Positions 33,356 through 42,284 of a stretch of DNA of 64,000 bases are shown in pieces. The stretch is from Embleya scabrispora (GTDB lineage Bacteria > Actinomycetota > Actinomycetes > Streptomycetales > Streptomycetaceae): the NCBI RefSeq assembly GCF_002024165.1, contig NZ_MWQN01000001.1:1984001-2048000 (forward strand). Direction: 5' to 3'. Position numbers and translations under genes: made by a program. The notes under the pieces were generated by a model. The model did not search any database. It was given only the letters and a program-made list of their open reading frames with translations, and was not told the origin of the DNA. Within the stretch, counting starts at the first letter, position 1. Every line of letters starts with the position of its first letter.

Positions 33356-34543
33356 TCAGTGCGGAGCGTGCAGCGGACGCGGCGGCGTGGGCGGCATGGT
33401 CGGCGGTGAACCCGGCCACGCACCCGCGCGCCCGCGCCCGCGCCCGCGCCGGCGCCGGCCACGCCACCACACGCCTGCGGCCGCCGCGACGACCGCGAGG
33501 CCGCCCCCCGCCGTGAGCAGCCACGCCGGCACCCCGCCGACGGTCAGCAACTCGTCCCGATACGTGGCCCGTTGATAGCCCGTGTCGTGTGCCGTCGGGC
33601 GCAGTTCGTGGTCGTCGTCGATCGCGGACGGGGTGGAGAAGTTCTGGTCGATCGCGGTGAGGAAGGCGGGTTTGCCGTCGATCGGGGCCCGTACGTCGGC
33701 GTCGCCCGCCCGCAGGTCCGGCCGGCCCGCGTACAGCACCTTGGGCGGCGCGCCGCCGATGTCCGAGCGTGGTTGCATCCGGTGCGCGGCGAGCACGTAC
33801 AGCCGCAGGTGCTGCGGCACCTTGGCCAGGCGGGACAGCCGCATGGGGTACACCAGCCGGTCCGAGGCGAAGCTCAGCCGCAACGGGTCCAGGTCGCCCC
33901 GCAGCGTGGTCGGCCCGCCGGCCGCCACCTCCGGGGCGAGGCGGATCGCCACGTACTCCCAGCGCTGTCGCACGTAGGGTTCGAGCGCCGAGGCCAGCGC
34001 GTCGGGCAGGTGGAAGCCGTTGTCCGCGAGCCAACTCCCCAGCGCACGCGGGTCCGTGGCCGCCAACCGCGCGACGTCGAACGCGCCCAGCCGTTCCCGC
34101 CCGACCACCTCGACCCCGCCCGCCGCGGGCGGCGCCGCCGCCCGGACCGACTGCCGGTCATCCGAACCCCCACCGAACGGCCAGTCGTCCGAGTTCGGCC
34201 AGAAGTGGTGCCGCACCCGCTCGACGGGCGCCACCACCCGCTCCAGCTCGCCGAACAGCGCGTCGTCGCCCAGCGCGAGGGTGGCCCGTGTGGGCACCGG
34301 CATGATCCACGCCGCCCGCTCGGCGTCCCCCGACACGCTGAGCCGCATGTCGATGCGCTCGACCCGCCCGTCCCAGCGCACCACCGAGGTCTCCCGACCC
34401 ACGCTCAGCGTGCGCCCGTCGGCGGGCACCGCCGCACCGCATCCGCAGGCCCAGGCGGGCTGGGCGATCATCACCACCTGAATCGACACCACCGCCATCA
34501 GCAGCCGCAACACCCGGTCCCACCAGGTCCCCCGCATGCCCAT
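33356..34543 (-). CDS. DUF2330 secreted, C-terminally anchored protein
   Basis: A 395-aa protein with an N-terminal signal peptide (LRLLMAVVSIQVVMIAQPAWA) directly followed by CGCGAAVP, as in DUF2330 proteins. It has a large extracellular domain, a C-terminal membrane helix (WLLTAGGGLAVVAAAAGVWW) and an Arg-rich tail that would stay in the cytoplasm. The function of the family is unknown; the cysteine pair after the signal peptide may form a disulphide or lipid anchor. It ends the block before the polyketide cluster. Confidence 0.82.
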   Translation of the reverse strand: MGMRGTWWDRVLRLLMAVVSIQVVMIAQPAWACGCGAAVPADGRTLSVGRETSVVRWDGRVERIDMRLSVSGDAERAAWIMPVPTRATLALGDDALFGELERVVAPVERVRHHFWPNSDDWPFGGGSDDRQSVRAAAPPAAGGVEVVGRERLGAFDVARLAATDPRALGSWLADNGFHLPDALASALEPYVRQRWEYVAIRLAPEVAAGGPTTLRGDLDPLRLSFASDRLVYPMRLSRLAKVPQHLRLYVLAAHRMQPRSDIGGAPPKVLYAGRPDLRAGDADVRAPIDGKPAFLTAIDQNFSTPSAIDDDHELRPTAHDTGYQRATYRDELLTVGGVPAWLLTAGGGLAVVAAAAGVWWRGRRRRGRGRGRAGAWPGSPPTMPPTPPRPLHAPH

Positions 34544-34763
34544 CACACCGTCCCCGCAGCCGTTCCGCAGCCGTTCCGCAGCACCGTCCGCGTGTGCGAA
34601 CAGCACTGCGACGCGGCGTCCGCGAATCCGGTTCCGGGTGTCCGTATCCGCCGACGTCCGGCAAGGACCGACGACTTTCGGGAGCGCATCAGCTCCTTTC
34701 GCCGATCGTGCGACGGCCTCGGCGATAGCGCCCGGCCGACGGTCGTCGGGAGGCGCGGCGGTT

Positions 34764-34792
34764 TTCCAGTGATGTTCCACGCGGATTCGAGC
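34764..34792. promoter_or_regulatory. candidate SARP site upstream of the aromatase gene
   Basis: TTCCAGT (34764), TTCCACG (34775) and TTCGAGC (34786) are heptads repeated at exact 11-bp steps, about 65 bp before the aromatase start. Spacing matches SARP boxes. Two of the three heptads lack the TCGA core, so this one is weaker than the others. Confidence 0.55.
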
Positions 34793-34856
34793 GGGGGCCG
34801 TGAGGCTCGGTGCTGGGAATGCTGTGCTGTCGCCGAATCGTGAAGGGATATCAGAT

Positions 34857-35789
34857 ATGCCGATTGTGGGTGAGGGTGTCGTCCGGCATACCGCGGTGGT
34901 CGCCGCGCCGGCGAACGAGGTATTCGATCTGCTCGCGGAGCTGCGCGAGTGGTCGCAATTCCATCGTCCTTCGGTGCACGCGCAGTCGTTGGGCGTCCGG
35001 GACGGAGCGGAGTCGTTCCGGCACTGGTGGGTGCTCGACGAGCACACGGTACGGACCTGGCAGGCGAGTTGGCGGTTCGACCGGGAAGCGCTGCGGATCG
35101 AGTACGAGTGGGAGCCGGCCGAGCCGCCGGCGGCCGGATCGCGCGGGGTGTGGACGTTTCGCCCGCTGTCCGCCTCGTCCACCGAGGTGACGGTGGATCA
35201 GGCGGCGCTCGGCGAGGGCGGATTCGACGCGGAGCGGGTCGACCGCGAGTCGGGCGAGTTCTTCGCGGGCCTGATCGAGGCCGCCGAGCAGACGCCGGAG
35301 CAGCGGGATCTGGCGGTCGATTTCGAGGACCCGTTGTTCGTGGCGGGCTCGATCGACGACGCCTACGCCTATCTGTACGAGGCGGACAAGTGGCCGGAGC
35401 GGATTCCGCACGTTTCCCGGTTGGTGCTGGAGGAGCCCGTCCCGAACATCCAGTTCTTCGACATGGACACCGAGACCCCGGACGGCTCCGCGCATACCAC
35501 TCGGTCGGTACGGGTCTGTCTGCCGGGCGAGTTGATCGTGTACAAGCAGATCCACCTGCCCAAGTTGTTGACCGGCCACACCGGTCACTGGCGGTTCACC
35601 CCGACTCGTGAGGGTTTCGTGCTCGCCGCCAGGCACACCGCGACGATCGATCCGTCCGCGCTGTCGATCCTGGGCCCGGGGACGTCGGTGCTCGACGCCC
35701 GCAAGTACCTGCGTCGGGTGCTCAGCGCGAACAGCATGTCGAACCTGCGGCTGGCGAAGGCGTTTGCCGAGGAGCGTGCCGGTGTCTGA
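34857..35789 (+). CDS. didomain polyketide aromatase/cyclase
   Basis: A 310-aa protein made of two START/SRPBCC-fold domains (about residues 8-145 and 160-305), the ActVII/DpsF/SnoaE-type aromatase/cyclase. The second domain contains the hallmark YEADKWPERIPHVSRL. It should form and aromatise the first ring of the ACP-bound poly-beta-ketone. The two-domain type is associated with reducing pathways, in which the C9 carbonyl is reduced first. Its last codons overlap the methyltransferase start by 8 bp, so the two are translationally coupled. It is the leftmost gene of the cluster. Confidence 0.92.
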   Translation: MPIVGEGVVRHTAVVAAPANEVFDLLAELREWSQFHRPSVHAQSLGVRDGAESFRHWWVLDEHTVRTWQASWRFDREALRIEYEWEPAEPPAAGSRGVWTFRPLSASSTEVTVDQAALGEGGFDAERVDRESGEFFAGLIEAAEQTPEQRDLAVDFEDPLFVAGSIDDAYAYLYEADKWPERIPHVSRLVLEEPVPNIQFFDMDTETPDGSAHTTRSVRVCLPGELIVYKQIHLPKLLTGHTGHWRFTPTREGFVLAARHTATIDPSALSILGPGTSVLDARKYLRRVLSANSMSNLRLAKAFAEERAGV

Positions 35790-36459
35790 GCATGCGGAGG
35801 CCGGCCCCACCCGGGATCGCATCCTCGCCGGGACGGCGACGTACACGCGGCGCTGGTTGTCGCTGTACGACCTCGTGGTGCTCGGGGTCATCTGCCGATG
35901 GGTCTGGCGCTGCGATCGCGCCGAGATGTTGGCCGGGTACGACCGCAACATCGGTGCGCGGCACCTGGATCTGGGGCCGGGCACCGGGTTCTTCCTCGAT
36001 CGCTGCCGGCACCGTTCGCCCAGGCCGCAGATCGCGTTGGTGGATCTGAATCCGACGGTGCTCACCAAGGCATCCACCCGGTTGCGTCGGTTCGGGCCGG
36101 ACACGTTCGAACGTGACGTGCTCTCCCCGTTCGAGCTCGACGGGAAGCGGTTCGACTCGGCGGGGTTGAACTTCCTGTTGCACTGTCTTCCGGGTGGGAT
36201 GGCGCACAAGGCGAAGGTGTTCGACCACGCACGCGCCCATGTGGTGCCCGGCGGCCGGATTTTCGGCAGCACCGTGTTGGCGACGGGTGTCGCGCACGGC
36301 AAGCGTGCGCGGAAGCTGTTGGGCGAGCTCAACGAGAAGGGCACGTTCGACAACCGGGGCGATGCGCTGGCCGACCTGGAGGCCGAACTCGCCGCCAGGT
36401 TCACCGATTACCGGCTGACCGTGCGGGGCTCGGTGGCACTGTTCGAGGCCCGGGTGTAG
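35782..36459 (+). CDS. class I SAM-dependent methyltransferase
   Basis: A 225-aa enzyme with glycine-rich SAM loop HLDLGPGTGFFLDRC and an acidic loop VDLNPTVL. The N-terminal LSLYDLVVLGVICRWVWRCD segment is characteristic of a small-molecule methyltransferase subgroup. The GTG at 35782 has GAGGAG at 7 bp and overlaps the aromatase stop. Probably acts on the polyketide (O- or C-methylation). It differs from the three sugar methyltransferases of the cluster in size and motifs, so an aglycone role is favoured. Confidence 0.85.
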   Translation: MSEHAEAGPTRDRILAGTATYTRRWLSLYDLVVLGVICRWVWRCDRAEMLAGYDRNIGARHLDLGPGTGFFLDRCRHRSPRPQIALVDLNPTVLTKASTRLRRFGPDTFERDVLSPFELDGKRFDSAGLNFLLHCLPGGMAHKAKVFDHARAHVVPGGRIFGSTVLATGVAHGKRARKLLGELNEKGTFDNRGDALADLEAELAARFTDYRLTVRGSVALFEARV

Positions 36460-36489
36460 CCGGCCGGCGGCGTGCGCCGCGCGCGGCGG

Positions 36490-37050
36490 TCAGTCTCCGT
36501 AGAAGCCCGCCACGTCGATGGCGGTGATCTCGATCCGGTCGGGATCGGGCGGTGTGGCGGGTTTCGCGTTCGAAGAGCGCAACTCGACGGCCAGTACCGG
36601 GCGTTCGTCCAGCTGTTGGGACAGCGCGTAGAGCGTGGTCAGCACGTGGACGCAGGGGCGTTGCCGGGTTCGGCATTCGCAGCCGGCGTCCAGGTCGGCG
36701 AGGGCCGGCGCGATGCCGACGTCGTGGTGTCTGAGATCCGCCTCCAATGTGTCGGGCAGGTCTCCGGGCGCCAGTCCGCGGTGGTCGGCGAGGGCTTCGG
36801 CGATCAGCCGCTCGGCGTCCGCCTGTTCCCTGGCGGACCAGCGCGGAACATCGATCCGGACCCGGTGGGGTCGGCCGGACGTGACCACGGCGGCGTCGAT
36901 CCGACCACCCTCGACGGTCAGCGTGACGGCGTGGTTGCGCGCGAGACTGCGCGCCTTCGGAAGGAGGGGGTTGGGTGCGGCCACCACGGTGGATTCCACC
37001 GTACGCATCCAGACTCGGCCCCAGGGAGTGGCTCCGAATTCGGCGGGCAT
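36490..37050 (-). CDS. SWIM zinc-finger protein, partner of the SNF2 ATPase
   Basis: A 186-aa protein with a SWIM zinc finger (CECRTRQRPCVHVL: C-x-C, then C-x-H). The ATG at 37050 shares a base with the SNF2 stop codon (TGATG). SWIM/SNF2 pairs are common in actinomycetes. The two genes form the tail of the MFS operon, which is opposite MarR. The function is probably DNA binding, guiding the ATPase. Confidence 0.9.
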   Translation of the reverse strand: MPAEFGATPWGRVWMRTVESTVVAAPNPLLPKARSLARNHAVTLTVEGGRIDAAVVTSGRPHRVRIDVPRWSAREQADAERLIAEALADHRGLAPGDLPDTLEADLRHHDVGIAPALADLDAGCECRTRQRPCVHVLTTLYALSQQLDERPVLAVELRSSNAKPATPPDPDRIEITAIDVAGFYGD

Positions 37051-38906
37051 CAGGTGAGGGCTCCGAGGTCGAGGTCGAGTACGGCGTGCAGTTGCTCGTC
37101 GGACAGGTCGGCCAGCGCGGCTTCGGTGTTGCCGGAGACGATGTCGGCCAATCCGCGTTTGGTGTCGTGCATCTGTGCGATGTGGTCTTCGATCGTGCCT
37201 CCGGTGACGAGGGTGTGGACGTTGAGGGTGCGGTCCTGGCCGATGCGGTGGGCCCGGTCGGTGGCCTGCTCCTCCACCGCGGGGTTCCACCAGCGGTCGT
37301 AGTGCATGACGTGGGTGGCGCGGGTGAGGTTGAGCCCGAATCCGGCGGCGCGCAGGCTCAGGAGCAGGACGGGTGGCGCGTCGTCGTCCTCCTGGAAGGC
37401 CCGAACGAGCCGGTCTCGCCGTTCGAGGGAGAGGCCACCGTGCAGGAACGGGATGCGCCCGGTGCCCAGGGTGGCGGACAGGGAACCGGAGAGCAGTTCG
37501 CCCATCGCCCGGTACTGGGTGAAGACGAGGGCGCGGTCGCGCTCTTCGACGATTTCGGCCAGCATCTCCGTGGCCCGGTCGAACTTGCCGGAACGGCCGG
37601 GTGTCGCGGTTTCCTCACGCAGAAACTGGGCGGGGTGATTACAGATCTGCTTGAGCGAGGTGAGCAGCGCCAGGATCCGGCCCCGCCGTCCGATGCCGCC
37701 GCCGAACCCCTCGGTGAAGGCCCGGTCGACGGCTTCCCGGTACAGGCGGGACTGCTCCTCGGTCACGGTGCACACGATCGTCGAGTACTGCTTGGCCGGC
37801 AGTTCGGTCGCCACCTCGGATTTGGTGCGACGGAGCAGCCGCGGTGCGACCAGTGCGTTCAGGGCCGCCGCCGCGGTCGCCGAGCGGCGTTGTTCGATGG
37901 GGGCCGCGAAGCGTTGTCGAAATCGGGCGCGGCTGCCCAGCAGGCCGGGGCTGGTGACGTTGAGGATCGACCAGAGTTCCTCGAGGTGGTTCTCCACCGG
38001 GGTGCCGGTCATGGCGATCCGGACCTCGGCGGACAGGCGATTGGCGGCCTTGCTGACGAGCGCGTCCGGATTCTTGATCTGCTGCGCCTCGTCGAAGATC
38101 GCCACGTCCCATTTGGTCTCCGTCAGAATGCCGTCCGCGCGAAGCATGGGATAGCTCGTGACGACCACGGATCCGGGCGGGAGGGAGTCCGGAAGGGTAC
38201 GGCGCGATCCGTGATAGCCGATCACGGGTGTGTCCGGCGCGAAGCGGGCCAGTTCGCGTTGCCAGTTGCCGATCAGGGAGGTGGGGCAGACCACCAGGTG
38301 CGGGCCGGTGGGCGGGCGGGTGGCGAGCAGGCAGATCGCCTGCAGGGTCTTGCCCAGTCCCATCTCGTCGGCCAGGATCGCCCCGCCGCCCAGACCGGGC
38401 ACGCTGCGGAGCCAGGCCACGCCGTGGATCTGGTAGGGGCGCAGTTCCGCCCGGATGCTCGTGGAGCGCAACGCGGTGTGGGTGGCCACCGTCTGTCGGA
38501 AGCGGCCGAGCAGAGCGGAGGCCGAGAAGATGGTGGTCTCCTGGAAGCCGAGGAGCGCGTGCGCGGCCGTGGGCATGCGCGCGCCCAGTTCCGCGAAGGC
38601 GTCGTCGGCGTCGTGCGGCAGGGTGGCGGCGACCCGCCAGGCCCGCATGGAGGCACCGATCGTCGGGCGGTCGGGGTCGAGGGCGGACAGGGCCGGCAGC
38701 GCGTCGTCGAGTTCCGCGAGTCGAATCGCGACGGTGGCCGGCACCGCCCGGTCCCCGTCGGGAAGGGCGAGGCGACAGGTGCTCGGACGGCCTTCGGGCA
38801 GCCCGTGTTCGCGCACGGCCGGTTCGAGGTCGGTGACACCCCACCAGGCCATCGCGCTCTCGGCGGGGACGAAGACGGCTTGCAGTCGTCCGGGCAGCTC
38901 AGGCAT
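37050..38906 (-). CDS. SNF2-family DNA translocase/helicase-like ATPase
   Basis: A 618-aa ATPase with all main motifs: I (LADEMGLGKTLQAI), II (DEAQ in VAIFDEAQQIKN), III (MTGTPVENHL), V (SLRAAGFGLNLT) and VI (ATDRAHRIGQ). The N-terminal segment is short compared with longer family members, so this is a compact form. It overlaps the MFS gene end by 8 bp. Co-transcription with a drug exporter suggests a self-protection role, remodelling or repairing DNA exposed to the antibiotic. That is an inference from position only. Confidence 0.92.
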   Translation of the reverse strand: MPELPGRLQAVFVPAESAMAWWGVTDLEPAVREHGLPEGRPSTCRLALPDGDRAVPATVAIRLAELDDALPALSALDPDRPTIGASMRAWRVAATLPHDADDAFAELGARMPTAAHALLGFQETTIFSASALLGRFRQTVATHTALRSTSIRAELRPYQIHGVAWLRSVPGLGGGAILADEMGLGKTLQAICLLATRPPTGPHLVVCPTSLIGNWQRELARFAPDTPVIGYHGSRRTLPDSLPPGSVVVTSYPMLRADGILTETKWDVAIFDEAQQIKNPDALVSKAANRLSAEVRIAMTGTPVENHLEELWSILNVTSPGLLGSRARFRQRFAAPIEQRRSATAAAALNALVAPRLLRRTKSEVATELPAKQYSTIVCTVTEEQSRLYREAVDRAFTEGFGGGIGRRGRILALLTSLKQICNHPAQFLREETATPGRSGKFDRATEMLAEIVEERDRALVFTQYRAMGELLSGSLSATLGTGRIPFLHGGLSLERRDRLVRAFQEDDDAPPVLLLSLRAAGFGLNLTRATHVMHYDRWWNPAVEEQATDRAHRIGQDRTLNVHTLVTGGTIEDHIAQMHDTKRGLADIVSGNTEAALADLSDEQLHAVLDLDLGALT

Positions 38907-40380
38907 TGACCACCTCGACGTCGGGTGCCGGGGCCGCAACCGGTCCACGCGGCAACAGGAAGCTACTGGCGAACGCAACCGCGAGCAGGCCCACTCCCAG
39001 CCACAACGAGGTCGCCATCGCACTGCCGTACCCGTCGGCGAGCTCGGCGGAGGTCTGCCCGACGCCCTTGAGTTCGGTGAAGAAGACGGTACCGATCACG
39101 GCCACACCGATCGAGGCGGCCAACTGGGTGACGGTGTTGTACAGGGCCGATCCCGATCCGGCGAACTCGATCGGCACATCGGTCAGGGTCAGTTGCATCA
39201 GCGGGGCCACGAGCATGCCCATGCCCGCGCCGCCGACCAGCACGCCCCAGAACATGTCCGTCCAGTCGGTGGCGGGGGTGGCGCCGCCAGCGGCGAGCGC
39301 GACCATGGCGAAGCCGATCGCCATCACGACCAGTCCGATCTGCGCGGTCATCCGACCGATCCTGGGCAGGAGCACCGCCGCGGAGAGGGTGGCGAACACC
39401 GGAACCGCCACCGACCAGGGCAGCATCGTCAGACCCGCACGCATCGGGCTCATGCCGATGCCGTTCTGGAGGAACAGCATGAAGACCAGGAAGAAGCCCA
39501 TCGCGGGGACGAAGAACAGCAGTTGCAGGAGCAGGCCGCCCTGTACCGAGCGGAACCGGAACAGCGACATCTCCACCAGGGGGGACCCACCGCGACTGCC
39601 GACCCGCCGTTCGTAGAAGACGAATCCGACGAGTACGGCCACACCCGCCAGGATGGATCCGTACGTCCACGCCGGCCACGGGGTCTTGCCCGCCGAGTCG
39701 ATCAGCGGATACAACACCAGGACCAGGCCCACCGACGCGAGGATCACGCCCGGCACGTCGATCCGGGCCGCGTGGGTCGCCCGACTTTCCGGGAGCAGTT
39801 TCCACGAGGCCACCACGACGAACAGGCCGAGCGGGACGTTCACCCAGAAGGCCATCCGCCAGCCGGACCCGGCCAGGTCCGACTTGAGCAGTAGCGGACC
39901 CAGGACGGGCCCCAGCGTCGCGGCGAGACCGGACAGCGACGAGTAGGCCGCCATCGGGCCGCCGCGTTCGTTCGAGGCGTACATGATCTGGATCTGGGAC
40001 AGGACCTGGGGAATCACCAGCGCGGCGAACAAGCCCTGCACCACTCGCCCGCCGACCAGCATTTCCGGTCCCACCGACAGTGCGCACAGGGCCGACGAGG
40101 CCGCGAAGCCCGCCATGCCGGCGATGAAGACGCGTTTGTGGCCGAGCATGTCGCCCAGCCGGGCGCCGCTGACGATGCCCACCGCCAGCACCAGGGTGTA
40201 ACCCGCCTGCATCCACTGCAGCTGGGCCGGGCTCGCGTCCAGATCGGTTTGAATGGACGGGAGGATGACGTTGAGGACGGTGACACCGATGAGGTCGATG
40301 AATGTCGCGAGCAGGATGACGACCAGGGCCAGGGTGCGGCCTCGGGTCACCGTCGGTGCGGTGGGCTCGATGGACAACAC
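38899..40380 (-). CDS. DHA2-family MFS exporter, probable polyketide pump
   Basis: About 493 aa, 14-helix proton-coupled transporter with LIGVTVLNVILPSIQTDL in helix 1, motif A GARLGDMLGHKRVF and WRMAFWVNVPLG. The GTG at 40380 or the TTG at 40377 are both possible starts after GAGGAG; GTG is given. Its promoter faces the MarR gene with TTGTGCG-type repeats between. Exporting the cluster's product is the likely role, since pumps of this type confer resistance in anthracycline and related clusters. Confidence 0.92.
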   Translation of the reverse strand: MLSIEPTAPTVTRGRTLALVVILLATFIDLIGVTVLNVILPSIQTDLDASPAQLQWMQAGYTLVLAVGIVSGARLGDMLGHKRVFIAGMAGFAASSALCALSVGPEMLVGGRVVQGLFAALVIPQVLSQIQIMYASNERGGPMAAYSSLSGLAATLGPVLGPLLLKSDLAGSGWRMAFWVNVPLGLFVVVASWKLLPESRATHAARIDVPGVILASVGLVLVLYPLIDSAGKTPWPAWTYGSILAGVAVLVGFVFYERRVGSRGGSPLVEMSLFRFRSVQGGLLLQLLFFVPAMGFFLVFMLFLQNGIGMSPMRAGLTMLPWSVAVPVFATLSAAVLLPRIGRMTAQIGLVVMAIGFAMVALAAGGATPATDWTDMFWGVLVGGAGMGMLVAPLMQLTLTDVPIEFAGSGSALYNTVTQLAASIGVAVIGTVFFTELKGVGQTSAELADGYGSAMATSLWLGVGLLAVAFASSFLLPRGPVAAPAPDVEVVNA

Positions 40381-40407
40381 TTGCTCCTCGAATCGAACGC
40401 AATTATA

Positions 40408-40452
40408 TTGCGCAGCACACTTGTTGTGCGGCGCACCTATTGTGCGACGCAA
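40408..40452. promoter_or_regulatory. MarR operator: three repeated half-sites
   Basis: TTGCGCAGCACA (40408-40419, inverted), TTGTGCGGCGCA (40424-40435) and TTGTGCGACGCAA (40440-40452) recur at 16-bp steps between the divergent MFS and MarR starts. Repeats of this kind are what a MarR dimer would bind. They could couple pump synthesis to ligand release. Confidence 0.75.
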
Positions 40453-40480
40453 TCTAGTGAGACGATCGGGTCGTGTCAAC

Positions 40481-40984
40481 ATGACGAAGAACCAGCAGGA
40501 AAACGCCGAAAACGACGCATCCAGAGAGGACCTCGCATCTCGGGTCATTACCGCGCTGCCGGAATGGATCACCCAGCTGATCCAGATCAACGGCTTGATC
40601 GCCGACCGCATGGGGGTCGTGGCGACCGACTTCCACTGTCTGCACGCGTTGCACCAGGACGGGCCGGCCACCTCCAGCGTCCTGGCCAGACGGGTGGGCC
40701 TCACTCCCGGCGCGGCGTCGCGGATGATCGACCGGCTCACCGAGGCCGGCTGCGTCAAGCGGGTTCCGGACCCCAACGACCGGCGACGGGTCGTCATCGA
40801 ACCGACCATGGAAGGACTCGACCGGATCACCGCCTACTACGCGGGCCTGACCGCGCGCACCCGCGACGACCTGACGCCCTTCGACGACGACCAACTCCGT
40901 ACCCTGCTGCGCTTCGTCGAGGTGGCCCGCGACAGCGCGGCCGCGGAGGTCGACCGGCTGCGGTCCGCGCATCCCGACGGCTGA
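40481..40984 (+). CDS. MarR-family regulator
   Basis: A 167-aa winged-helix regulator with the recognition segment SVLARRVGLTPGAASRMIDRL and wing PNDRRRVVIEP. It is divergent from the MFS-SNF2-SWIM operon and has repeated operator-like sequences between. Expected to repress the exporter operon until the antibiotic or an intermediate binds. The ATG at 40481 has no strong ribosome site, which is common for regulators transcribed near their start codon. Confidence 0.9.
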   Translation: MTKNQQENAENDASREDLASRVITALPEWITQLIQINGLIADRMGVVATDFHCLHALHQDGPATSSVLARRVGLTPGAASRMIDRLTEAGCVKRVPDPNDRRRVVIEPTMEGLDRITAYYAGLTARTRDDLTPFDDDQLRTLLRFVEVARDSAAAEVDRLRSAHPDG

Positions 40985-40999
40985 GCGCGTAAAGCGATC

Positions 41000-41017
41000 T
41001 TCCACCGAACTTCGAGA
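41000..41017. promoter_or_regulatory. candidate SARP site upstream of the P450/FAD-oxidase operon
   Basis: TTCCACC (41000) and TTCGAGA (41011) are 11 bp apart; TCCGATG begins 11 bp further on (41022). They lie ~60 bp before the P450 start and just after the MarR stop. Confidence 0.55.
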
Positions 41018-41078
41018 GGGATCCGATGGGATGCATCGGAACCTCCGTCTCCTTCCGCAACGCGAGGAGTGAAGCTCG

Positions 41079-42266
41079 ATGGGTGGACCGCACATCTCCG
41101 AAGAGATGCAGGAACTGTTCACGCTGTTCCGGCACAAACGGCGCACCGAGCCGGTCGGCCTGGACGAGGAAACCGGGCGGTGGCGGGTCTTCCGCTTCGC
41201 CGACGCGATGACCGTCGCAACCGACGCGCACTCCTTCTCCAACGACCTCAGCGAGTTCATCCCGTACCACGAGGACCTGGCCACGTTCTCGAAGGGCAAC
41301 TTCCAGAACATGGACCAGCCGCGCCACCGAGAACTGCGCGGCCTGGTCAGCCAGGGCTTCACGCCCCGCTTCGTCACCGGGCTGGCACCGCGGATCGAAG
41401 CGGTGGCGGCCGAACTGCTCGACACGATCGGCGACCGCGAGCGCATCGACCTGGTCGCCGATCTGGCACATCCCCTGCCGGTGACCGTCATCGCCGAGGT
41501 GATGGGCCTGCCGGTGTCCGACCGCGGGCTCTTCCGGAAGTGGGCGGACGCGCTGCTCGTGGACAACGGCATCGACGCCATCTTCAGCGAGGAGGGCGTG
41601 GCCGCGATGGCCCCGTCGATTCGCGAGATGAACGCGTACCTGCTCAACCACGTGCGCGAATACCGCACTTCGAAGCGAGAGGGCCTGATCGCCGACCTGA
41701 TCGCCGCCGAAACCGACGGCGTGACGCTGGACGACCAGGAGATCGTGGGCTTTCTCGCCCTGCTGCTGATCGCCGGCCACCTGACCACGAGCACGCTGTT
41801 GGGCAACGCGATCCTGTGCCTGGACGAAAACCCCGAAGCCGCTCGGCAGTTGCGCGAGGACCCGGCACTGATCCCGGCGATGATCGAGGAAGTGCTGCGC
41901 TACCGCTCGCCGCTGGTGTGGCTGGACCGCAAGGCACTTCGCACGGTGCACCTCGGAGGTGTGGACATACCCGAGGGATCGCAGGTCAGCGTGGCGCTCC
42001 CGTCGGTCACCCGGGACGAGAGCGAATTCGAGAACCCGGACACGTTCGACATCCACCGCGACCCGATCCGGCATCTGTCCTTCGGCATGGGCGTGCACTT
42101 CTGTCTCGGCGCGCCGCTGGCCAGGCTGGAGGTCAAGATCGCGCTGCGCGCCCTGCTGTCCCGCTACCGCGATTTCGAGGTGCCCGCCGGCGAGCGGCTC
42201 GTCTACCACGATCCGCGGGGCTTCCAGGGCGCCAAGGTGCTCCCGCTCGACCTGTTTCGCGCGTGA
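41079..42266 (+). CDS. cytochrome P450 (tailoring monooxygenase)
   Basis: A 395-aa P450. The haem-ligand motif is FGMGVHFCLG with Cys at about residue 342. The I-helix motif is AGHLTT (residues 232-237), where the usual acidic residue after His is replaced by Leu, as in some macrolide P450s. ExxR lies in EVLRYR. The ATG at 41079 follows GAGGAG. It is followed by the FAD oxidase after 18 bp, so the two are probably co-transcribed. It should hydroxylate the polyketide or its sugar. No ferredoxin or reductase is encoded nearby. Confidence 0.93.
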   Translation: MGGPHISEEMQELFTLFRHKRRTEPVGLDEETGRWRVFRFADAMTVATDAHSFSNDLSEFIPYHEDLATFSKGNFQNMDQPRHRELRGLVSQGFTPRFVTGLAPRIEAVAAELLDTIGDRERIDLVADLAHPLPVTVIAEVMGLPVSDRGLFRKWADALLVDNGIDAIFSEEGVAAMAPSIREMNAYLLNHVREYRTSKREGLIADLIAAETDGVTLDDQEIVGFLALLLIAGHLTTSTLLGNAILCLDENPEAARQLREDPALIPAMIEEVLRYRSPLVWLDRKALRTVHLGGVDIPEGSQVSVALPSVTRDESEFENPDTFDIHRDPIRHLSFGMGVHFCLGAPLARLEVKIALRALLSRYRDFEVPAGERLVYHDPRGFQGAKVLPLDLFRA

Positions 42267-42284
42267 ACCGGCCCGGAGCCTGCC

